A program made the position numbers and the translations under genes. From NCBI RefSeq assembly GCF_030848805.1, contig NC_092358.1, positions 18,509,297 to 18,573,296 on the forward strand: 64,000 bases of DNA. The letters are read 5' to 3'. This document shows positions 51,609 through 61,371 of the stretch, piece after piece (the first letter of the stretch is position 1; each line of letters opens with the position of its first letter). This stretch comes from Temnothorax longispinosus. Lineage: Eukaryota > Arthropoda > Insecta > Hymenoptera > Formicidae. The notes under the pieces are model-generated. The model made no database searches. It had not been told where the DNA came from and worked only from the letters and a program-made list of their open reading frames with translations.

Positions 51609-53446
51609 GAATTTTTGTCTCTGTGAAGTTGGCACCTCACTTTCAAAAATCGAAAGATTTATCAACAGTTCTATTTGCACCCGCAATAGTTCTACAGTTC
51701 CTGCTAATTTTTATAAATAGTTCCGTTGATTTAGTTAAAAAAAATGAATATTGAAAATATGAGGTGCTAACTTCTCGTAGCACCTCATGTTTCGAAAAAA
51801 ATAATTTTAACCATGACATTTTATAGTTCTCGAAAAGTTCTACAGTTCCTGATAGGTTTTAGCAATAGTTCCGGTCAATAAGTATTTTTAAACAAATTTT
51901 TAATCTGACCACGAGCACCTCAAGTTCCAAAAAAATTGATTTTTACCATGAAATTCTATAGTTCTCAAAGAGTTCTACAGTTCCTGATAGATTTTAGCAA
52001 CAGTTCCGGCCTCTAAATATTTTTTTAACAATTTTTTACTTTTACCGCTGGCACCGCACACAAGAGTAAAATCATAAATCGCAGGCAGTTCCGATCGACT
52101 TCTTGACAGTTCTCGATAGTTCTCGCATAGTTCCAACAGTTTTTATAGGTTTTGGCAACAGTTCCGGCCTCCAAATATTTTTTTAACAATTTTTTACCGC
52201 TGGCACCGCACACAAGAGTAAAGTCATGAATCGCAGGCAGTTCCGATCGACTTCTTGACAGTTCTCGATAGTTCTCGCATAGTTCCAACAGTTTTTATAG
52301 GTTTTAGCAACAGTTCCGCCCTCCAAATATTTTTTAAACAATTTTTTACTTTTACCGCTGGCACCGCACACAAGAGTAAAGTCATGAATCGCAGGCAGTT
52401 CCGATCGATTTCTTGACAGTTCTCGATAGTTCTCGCATAGTTCCAACAGTTTTTATAGGTTTTAGCAACAGTTCCGGCCTCTAAATATTTTTTAAACAAT
52501 TTTTTAATTTGACCGCTGGCACCTCATCTACGGGAAATACGGGGTGCTGGCAATTCCGATCGTTTTCTTCAGAGTTCTCGGCAGTTCCCACATAGTTCCG
52601 AGCATTTAAATACGTTTTGACAAGAGTTCCAGCTATTTACAATTTTTAAACAATTTTTAAATTTGACCGCTGGCACCTCATCTACGAGAAATACGGGGTG
52701 CTGGCAACTCCGATCGTTTTCTTCAGAGTTCTCAGCAGTTCTCACATAGTTCCGAGCATTTAAATACGTTTTGACAAGAGTTCCAAAGAACTCTGAAGAA
52801 AACAATCAGAATTGCCAGCACCCCGTATTTCCCGTAGATGAGGTGCCAGCGGTCAAATTAAAAAATTGTTAAAAAATATTTAGAGGCCGGAACTGTTGCT
52901 AAAACCTATAAAAACTGTTGGAACTATGCGAGAACTATCGAGAACTGTCAAGAAGTCGATCGGAACTGCCTGCGATTCATGACTTTACTCTTGTGTGCGG
53001 TGCCAGCGGTAAAAGTAAAAAATTGTTAAAAAAATATTTAGAGGCTGGAACTGTTGCTAAAATCTATCAGGAACTGTAGAACTCTTTGAGAACTATAGAA
53101 TTTCATGGTAAAAATCAATTTTTTTGAAACTTGAGGTGCTCGTGGTCAGATTAAAAATTTGTTTAAAAATACTTATTGACCGGAACTATTGCTAAAACCT
53201 ATCAGGAACTGTAGAACTTTTCGAGAACTATAAAATGTCATGGTTAAAATTATTTTTTTCGAAACATGAGGTGCTACGAGAAGTTAGCACCTCATATTTT
53301 CAATATTCATTTTTTTTAACTAAATCAACGGAACTATTTCTAAAAATTAGCAGGAACTGTAGAACTATTGCGGGTGCAAATAGAACTGTTGATAAATCTT
53401 TCGATTTTTGAAAGTGAGGTGCCAACTTCACAGAGACTAAATTTTC
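51609..53446. repeat. Near-perfect inverted repeat; arms 1.18 kb and 0.65 kb
   Basis: Reading inward from 51609 and from 53446 on opposite strands gives almost the same sequence for about 650 bp. Both pass through GTCTCTGTGAAGTTGGCACC, GTGCTAACTTCTCGTAGCAC, CCACGAGCACCTCAAGTT and ACCGCTGGCACCGCACACAA in the same order, with only a few substitutions. The right arm ends near 52791. The left arm is longer because it holds extra copies of the tandem unit. The centre, about 52735-52790, is a loop of roughly 55 bp. An RNA crossing it on either strand would form a long duplex. Confidence 0.9.
52020..52790. repeat. Tandem array, 153-158-bp units with GTTCC/GTTCT motifs
   Basis: The landmark ACCGCTGGCACC recurs at about 52043, 52196, 52354, 52512 and 52666, giving spacings of 153, 158, 158 and 154 bp. 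More diverged units with GCACCTCA landmarks precede it (about 51630, 51780 and 51910). The three middle units are nearly identical; the last two carry a variant insert (ATCTACGGGAAATACGGGG). Each unit holds five to seven GTTCC or GTTCT motifs. Open frames on the minus strand (52025-52805) are products of the repetition; unit lengths are not all multiples of three. Confidence 0.9.
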
Positions 53447-56400
53447 AACTTCACGCACGTGTTATACATCCTACTTTATATTACAAGTGCGTGGAAAGTG
53501 GTCTATCACGCGTGCGTCGCGCGCGGAATGGGCCACTTTCCACGCACGTGTGACATAAAATAATATACTACGTACAAATATGTAGTAATTTAACTTCAAA
53601 AGTTACTTTATTCATAAAACAGTACAAATAGAAATAGTCTTTAAAATAAGTCAGTATAATCTCAGTATATACAAATAGTTTAATAAAATTTTAAAATTAA
53701 ATTGTAATATTGGATTGCAACAATTAAAATTAAAATAAAAAATAAATCTTAAAAACTTTAAAACCTTAAACCTCTTACAAATTTTAAAATCTTATAAACC
53801 TTGAAATCTTAAAATTTTGTAAATTTTATAACTTTAAATTTTATAACTCAGCTACACTTTTTCAACTACATTTTTTCTTTTTAGTCTTCTTCGTATACAT
53901 TTAAGGCATTATTGTTTAAAACATGTGTTTTAAAACGTGTAAAAAATGTGTTTTTATTACTTTCTTTAAATTTCAATAATATTATTAAAATAAAAACTAT
54001 AATACTGCCAGAATAAACAAAATTTATGCAAAACATCAGATATAGAACTATGAACAATTTTATAGTATTTACAAGAGCGTTTTTAGTCGTAGCTTTGTTA
54101 AACACAACAAGTGGCATATTCCCCACACTAGCATATTCCCCCGAGTTACCCTAATTTAATATAATGTTACAATATTAATATAATCTTTTTCTCATTTTAT
54201 TGCAGAGAAATGTGCTCAGAGAAATATCTAAACCAAAAGTCTATAATAAGTCCTAATTATGATTGAATAACTTTTATATAAAGAGAAACTAAGTTTTCTC
54301 TATATAAAACAGAAAAAATATAGATTTCTGAAGTTTTTATTAAGAAAAGCTTATAGATATTAACAAGAAACCTACTATGCTACAGTCCTTAAAATAATTT
54401 CTTTGTTGTAATAAATTTTGAATTGTTATCTTAAATTTATTTCCAAGTTAATCTTATTTTGATAAATCTAGAATTCGCATCAATTCCGGCGCGAATATTC
54501 CTCGAAGGCGAAATAACTCTTAGAGGCGTGACCAAATCTATGATTGAGCGTTCCATAATTAACGCTTTGTCTAACGGTTTAGTTATTCCTTTTGTTTCGT
54601 TCGAGAGCTTACGCGATCGATCGTCGGATTACGAGGGCCACTAAACGCTCTCGTGGTCGCGGCACACTCGCTTCAATCTTCACGATACGGATCTGTAATC
54701 CTGTGATTAGCTTCGCGCCGACTTATATACGCGCTTGAATTTACGCGAGAAGTGCCGAAGGGTTGGCGGGGAAGGGTTGCCGTGATTCAAATCGACCCGG
54801 AACTGAATTTAGGTGCCCTTAATGACTGGTCGGACGGTATTTTGATGCAAGGTAATGTCAAAGACCGCTACTAATCGAATATAATAATCATAATAATAAT
54901 ATTTCATAACATATATTATTAATAATAATAACACCATAAATTGCTTAAATTTAAGAAAACTGACATTAGCTAGGTTTAAGAAAACTATTAATGCTAACCC
55001 AGAAGCTAACGTTAACAGATAAAATAGTTTAGAGAGAGATTTATAATTATCAATTTCTATCAACAAGTTCAAAATGAGATTTAATTGGAACAAGCTTAGA
55101 AAAACTTTGAGCGATTGAGCATATACAAATTTACTTTCAAATAAAATTGTAATTTTCATTTATATTGCAATGCAATTTTTTCAATTTGTAATAAAAAATA
55201 ACATATAATAAAAGAAGAAATTTTGGAACAAGAATAAAAAAGTTACATTACTGCAATATTTAATGTAATATAATAAAAGAAATGTTGAAATAGTCATCTT
55301 ATAATAGCAAATTTAAAGATAGCCATTAAAAAATAAGTTAAAGGTGAAAAGCTGATTAAATTTCCTATTTTTCACATTTCTTCTCGATCGATAAGTTCGA
55401 CATACTCATTAAGAATACTCATTATCAGCAATGCTATTCGCATATTTTCTTATTTATATTTTCAATGTCGAGACTGCGCTCAAATGAGATTTTGCATTTA
55501 ATTAAAATGAGATATAATAAGAAATTTTTTTGCATTTAGTTAGCTAGAATAAACATTCTAGCTATATAAATAAACCACGGAATCAATCGTCTTAATAATC
55601 GTTTATATGAGAAAACAATTCAAACAAAAATTTCACACATAATACTTTACTTTACATGTTACATATAAATTTACATAATAATTAAAAAATCGAGCAACTA
55701 ATATTTACTAAAACATAATTTTTTTCTGATTTCATGTTGTAATAATTGTAATAGAATAATGATTATGCTTAGGGGAGCCGATTTGTGTTAAAAATAGAAA
55801 TAAAATGTGAAGTACATGCGAATACGTATTCAGTAATTATAAGAATCATATTAAGATTAAATATTTGGTTTTTTCCATGTTTTATATAACTCGACTGAAA
55901 AATAAAAATTCGTAACAATATCTATCGTAAAAATATTTTTTAGCAAACAACCAGATCTTTATGAGCAATAAAAATCTTATAGAATTTTTCATCAATAAGT
56001 AAAATCTGAAATCTCTTGCTTTATATATGACGACAAATCATATCTAATGCAGATATCGAATAATCGCCTCACAAAATCATCCACGAGGAATTAAATTCGC
56101 AACTAGGCAGCGACGCAAACAGACGTGTTTGTCACGTGTTAACCGATAAACGTTAGCCAAAAAAGGGAAACTGCGGTGATTTTAGTGGAGCTGCTCGTCG
56201 CAGCTTTACGAGGCGACTGTGAGACAAGACTGTGAGGCGAATAGACACCTACGTGCCTAATGGGAGGTCGCATCACGGCTTAGGTCAACGAGCCTGTGCA
56301 GACGACTCCTTCTCCGCTGTTGCCGCGGACTTCACTCCGGAATTTCAAACATATCCGGACCGTGTGCCGTCCCATCGTTCCAATATCCCCCATGGGGGGA

Positions 56401-56959
56401 TTTGTCAAAGTGTAGTGATGCCATTCGGGGACCAACAAGTCCACTAATACTAAACAACTCCCATTGAATTCCGAGCGGAGCAACATGGTACGTTCTTACG
56501 GTACGAAACAGCCGGCGCCGTGATGTCGGACCGCAAGAAAAGATGCCAAACTGTCCTCTGGGATAATGATTTGTGCGTGATACGGCATTCCTGAATAATA
56601 GGAAACGATATACAATGTTCTGTCGTACGTTATTCATCGTTTGGTTGGAAATATTTTAATTTTATTGCGCTACAACGCAAGAGAGATTTTTTATCTCTGA
56701 CGTGCCTAAAAGCTAATACGAATTAAATGATTGCATACGTAACAACCGAAACCTGAATTTTGCCTTTTTCGAGGTAAATCATACGTACGTGGCATTCAAT
56801 CGAGTGCTTACAAACAAGAAACTTTTAATGAATAACACACGGCGATGAGAGGAGGAGAGGGCGACCGATAGATTAATCGAACACGCGACAAACGCGACAA
56901 ACGATCGCCGAGCGGCGCAGCGGGGCGTTCGGAATTCATGAATTCGTTAACGAGCATAG

Positions 56960-56964
<5 letters not shown>

Positions 56965-57043
<79 letters not shown>

Positions 57044-57053
57044 ACTCTCTCTC
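56965..57053. repeat. (CT)n microsatellite, about 89 bp
   Basis: The longest dinucleotide tract in the window, with slight interruptions near its right end (TTTCTCTCAC). It is followed by TTTTTTAAAG, so it could also act as a pyrimidine tract ahead of an AG at 57061-57062. Confidence 0.95.
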
Positions 57054-57102
57054 TTTTTTAAAGGGCGCTTATCGCGGATGCAGGTCTGCGCGAGAAAATT
57101 AA

Positions 57103-57333
57103 AAAACCGATCGCCCCGCGGTGCGCGGCAATTTTTCAAGCGTTACTGTCGCCGCTGTCATCGTCGTTGTTATTGGCCTCGTTGCCGCTCGCGTTGTCGT
57201 ACAACGGGCCTTTTCGCGAGAATCACGCGAACCAGGTATCAATCAGGCGTACCTGCCCCCGGCCCGGTATCACGATAACCCCAGTTTTGACGAATATGAA
57301 TATATTTACCCAGCGAAACGCGCGACACGATAG
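57103..57333 (+). CDS. Candidate small secreted-protein exon, no ATG
   Basis: One plus frame is open from 57103 to a TAG at 57331-57333. It reads a hydrophobic stretch SSVTVAAVIVVVIGLVAARV, then an acidic and aromatic tail with INQAYLPPARYHDN and FDEYEYIYPAKRATR. A hydrophobic segment followed by a Tyr/Pro-rich tail with a dibasic KR near the end is what a short secreted peptide precursor would look like. There is no ATG in the frame, so it would need an upstream exon. Two other plus frames and one minus frame are also open here, so this may be chance. Confidence 0.2.
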   Translation, partial: KTDRPAVRGNFSSVTVAAVIVVVIGLVAARVVVQRAFSRESREPGINQAYLPPARYHDNPSFDEYEYIYPAKRATR

Positions 57334-57664
57334 TCGTTATAGACGATCGGTGTGGCATGATTTCAGAAAAATTTCTGACAATTCCTTCTATCTGACACAA
57401 GATATTTCTTATTTCCGACACATTGTAGTATTGATTAAATAACTTTCGAAACTTTATGCTTTTTGCGAAACTTATCTTTTAAGACCGTCCCTTAATAAAC
57501 AGTTAGAGTCAAAGTACCCTAATATTAAGATGGAGGCTCAATTCCTCCGAGGGAAATATTCTCCATCTTTCAATACTACTATATAGTTATATCAATAAGA
57601 TTTTTATTTCCGTTTGGATCTTATTGTTAATCATTTACGAAATATATCTTCAGCTGACAGCATT

Positions 57665-57719
57665 TGATGTGTATTAAATTACATTAAATATGATGTGTAT
57701 TAAATTACATTAAATATGA
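57665..57719 (+). repeat. Perfect 26-bp tandem duplication
   Basis: The unit beginning TGATGTGTATTAAATTACAT occurs twice, at 57665 and 57691, without substitutions. Confidence 0.95.
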
Positions 57720-60340
57720 AAATGACTATGTCAAAGAAATATTTGCGCCGTTTACAGATTTTCGATATATACTGGTTACACATATATCGAGAAAATATCT
57801 ATAATAACGTTTCTAATTTTTAGATATACATACATATAATTCTGTGTTCATATAATTCTTTAAAAAATTAAGTTATAGAATTTCACAGCTTTTCAATTAT
57901 TAACCACCTCTTACTCAACACTTTATATAATAAAAATATAGCCGTTCTATTTGCGCATAAACTTAACAATCTAAAATCTTGTGAAAAATCAACACGTCCT
58001 CGCGAGAGGAAGCTATGGTCACGTGCTTACTAACGCGCCGAGGTAATTTTCTAATTTTCAGTTCTAATATCCTAATTTGCCAGCTAATATCCCATTAGAC
58101 TGTGCCTCGTCACACACCCCTAATTCTGTCGTTAATATCTAATTAGCCATCGGGCTTGCAGTCGATCCAACTGGAGTGCCAGCGGAGCGGTGCACTTCCT
58201 CCAAGATTCGCATGCTCGCGCGCGTGCTTGCACGAACGTGTCCATTAGTCACTCGAAATTTATTAACCGCATCCCAATGCTCTTCGAGCTTCCGTAGAAA
58301 CTTCGGGGATGAATGGAAAAATCGCATCACGTGAGAATAATTTTGTTAAATGCATCTTCCCTTGCATATTAACGAAGCAATTTAATTCCAAGCAATATAA
58401 AAGTAAAAAGTTACAAAATTGTAAATTCTTCACACTCAATTGATAAGCTTTCTAGTTTGTTGAAAATATTTGCACGGCGAAAATGTTTAAATAAAGATTC
58501 TTTGACGCTGTTTGTCAACAAAACAAAAATTTAAAATAAATGATGAAACAATTAGCTCGACAGTTGTATGATATATTACGTAATATAAATATAATATAGG
58601 ATTGTTTCATGATTCGAAGAATAGAAAAGAGAAAGATGAAAAAGATCGAGAGCGAAACGGGTGTCGTGGTCTGAGAACTACGGCCGAAACAATTAAACTG
58701 AATACCTTCGATAGTTTATTTACCGCAAATAACTGACGAAAGGGATCGTTCTAGGGAATGAGTCTTGTTGCTCGTAAAGGCACGAAATTGGGTATGCCGA
58801 TTATAACTGCTTCATCGGATACGAGAAACCACTATGTATTTCCTCAATACTTCCCTATTATTCATCTACATAACATTCATATTTTACTTATTTCTTACTT
58901 CTTCATCTGTAACATAGAATATCTATTATTGTAACACAAATGCATGTAGAAAAAAATTTTAATAAATAGATATATAGAGAGTTTTTTAAGAAATTATAAA
59001 AAGTATAAAATTCATATTTATATGAATGAAAGGCTAAAAGATGCTAAAAAATACTATCTTGCAAGATTATTTCCAAAAATATTTTATGTCCCACAACAGA
59101 AATGTGATTAGAAATCTAATTTAATACAATATTCTCTCTGTATCGAGTAAAAATTTAATATATTTAGAATTTCCAACGTCCAATTCGTACGTATTCCTAT
59201 TCTCTACCAAAAATGTATTGTCTTTGGAAATTGCAAGCAAGCAATTAGACAATTCGCCGTTACTTTAAAATCAAGATAAATTCGTTGCGATCATTCTCAC
59301 GGTGCTTCTTTAATTAACAGTCACAATGAAAGAGCTAAAAAAAAGTACAATATAGATCGGGGAGTCATATGTGCCTGACAAAGTGCGGCCGCCATCCCAG
59401 GCAGACGTATAAATTCACAACTCTTTATTTTAGTGGTACGCGTTCGCCCCGTAAAAAGGGGATAAAGAATCGACGAAAAAAAGAGGGACAAAACGGAAGT
59501 CGCACATCCGTCCGTTTGCCGGAAAGTGCGGTTTGATTAACGAGCCCGTTATTGGAATTAGTTATATCCATAACGAGTCGGTGCAGATACTTTTTTCCGC
59601 CACAATTGATGCAGCATTACTTTAACTTCGAAATATGGCAAAAATGAGAATGGAATAGAGAAAAACGTCGTCTGTTGTTAAACCTCACAAAACACAATAA
59701 AAAATCGTGTTTTCTTGCAAAGAAGGGACGTGTTTACTTATCTGGTTTGTGAATACAATTTTTAAATTCAATTAAAGGAATATATTTACAGAAAGACAAA
59801 TAGAAAACAAAATAGCGCTTTATAAAAAAAAACAAAAAAAACCCGTTAATAAAATTTTCTGCACAGAGTCAAATTAAGAAATGTATATACTATAAATCTT
59901 ATTATATAAAATGCAATAAAAATAATTTCATTGTTATTCAAGGATATTCGTATAATCAAATGAAATCCAACTTTAATAACTAATTTTTGTTAATAGTCTC
60001 ATCATTATTATAAACGGTTAACTTTTTTAAAATTACTATCCAGTCAGAATGACAGATTTATGTTAAATATATGTAGATTTAATTCAATTCTCGGAAAAGG
60101 ATATCGTTTAGATGTTAATTGATAGCTAGATACCAGTATATGCAAAGCAAGCTTGCTTATTCCGGCCGAAGTGTTTGAAATAGGAGGATGCTAAAATACA
60201 TCGCTGTATATCGACAATCCTGGGCCAAGACTGTGCACGACGCGTCCTCTGGATGGCACATGAATTAATTCATAATACAGCGTGTACGAAAGCCTCTGGC
60301 AAATTCGAGAATGCTGTTATGAGCCGAATTTGATGCGCGA

Positions 60341-60342
<2 letters not shown>

Positions 60343-60376
<34 letters not shown>
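60343..60376. repeat. (CT)n microsatellite
   Basis: A CT tract of about 34 bp followed by an imperfect pyrimidine stretch to about 60400. The minus frame across it is an Arg-Glu artefact. Confidence 0.95.
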
Positions 60377-60379
<3 letters not shown>

Positions 60380-61353
60380 CCCTTCCTCTTCCTTTCTCGC
60401 TCGACTAGAGCAACAACTTCTTGATACAACAGAAACTTTAAAGTCAGCTTAGTACTTAAGTCGAAACGAAACTTTCTCCCTCCGATCCTTCTGTTACCCT
60501 TTCTCTCCTTCCTCACACCCTATTTTTTTCACTATCGCAGCCCTCGTTTCATCGAAACGTCTTCACTCGACAAATGTTGGAGGAGAAAAACTCCGGAGGG
60601 TGCTAGAGCTTTACAGCAGAGGGGGCTTAACGACAAAACTTCTCGATTAGGGTGACGACGAAAAATTTGCGGCGGCCAAAACGTATCTGCTACGATTTTT
60701 CAACGCTGGTCCCTTCTACAAATAGCAAAACAGACGCGGGCACGCGATTAATCGAGGAGACACATGTTGGACGGTCATTTGTTTGCTCACTCAATTATTC
60801 AAAACGATGTCTAATGTCTAGGCTGGCGAATAAATCTAAAGATTACAGATAATCGCAAAATATAATATAAGCGAATTTGTCTTCTCTCTTTCTCTTTCTC
60901 TCTCTTGCAATCAAATTTTTATATATTTAATTTAAATAGCGTTACTACTCTACAAACTAAAACATATAAATGTTCTCTATTATAATGCAGAAAATAAATT
61001 GAGATAAGGAGAACATAAAAATGTGATATTTAATTGAACAGATTGACATTTTATTTCGTTAAAATATAAATTTTAGATAAAAATGTAAACATGGATATTA
61101 CGTTTCTATTTTTATGAAAATGTTATTTAATATTTACTGATCGTCTGTAAGAGATAATTTATAGCGTGGTTACGTAAAAAGAACGCAAGATTATAGGATG
61201 CATGCTGTTTCTACGGGAGAACAGGATCGCCATATAAATCTGAAGGTAGTTTGAGGATTTTACTTCCATGCTCGCACGACGAATAAATCTCATGGCGGTC
61301 TCGAATGCAGGGAATCGAGCCGAAAAGCACGAGATTTCGTGGACGATTCGAGA

Positions 61354-61371
61354 GGCGCGCGCGCGCGCGCG
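61354..61371. repeat. (GC)9 dinucleotide run
   Basis: An alternating GC run within a CpG-rich patch, similar to the run at 17442-17459. It could adopt Z-DNA. Confidence 0.9.

Larger units (their letters stand above)
51449..54151. mobile_element. 2.7-kb TA-flanked nonautonomous element with a giant snapback core
   Basis: TA at 51447-51448 and 54152-54153 flanks ends GGGTAACTTAGGGGAATATG (left) and, inverted on the right, GGGTAACTCGGGGGAATATG. On the right the GGGGAATATGC motif is repeated again 18 bp inward; on the left it occurs once. The interior at 51609-53446 is a large inverted repeat made of tandem units. 53447-54100 is AT-rich with one interesting short stretch, ATGGGCCACTTTCCACGCAC near 53527, echoed inverted near 53490. 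No transposase is recognisable. The minus frame at 53881-54126 runs into the right terminus and is hydrophobic and AT-driven. It belongs to the same terminal family as the 111-bp element at 49019-49129. Confidence 0.8.

Noticed and set aside
52025..52805. Overlapping minus-strand frames with repeated peptide blocks, looking like a tandem-repeat protein
   Set aside because: They follow the 153-158-bp DNA repeat, whose units shift frame, and the mirrored arm reads the opposite way. Nothing indicates selection on a protein.
51609..53446. Regularly spaced repeats that could be mistaken for a CRISPR array
   Set aside because: Units are 153-158 bp with no short repeat/unique spacer alternation, they sit inside an insect transposon, and there are no cas genes.
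53881..54126. 81-codon frame near the right end of the 51449-54151 element, as a transposase remnant
   Set aside because: Hydrophobic and AT-driven, with no DDE motifs, and it reads out of the terminal repeat.
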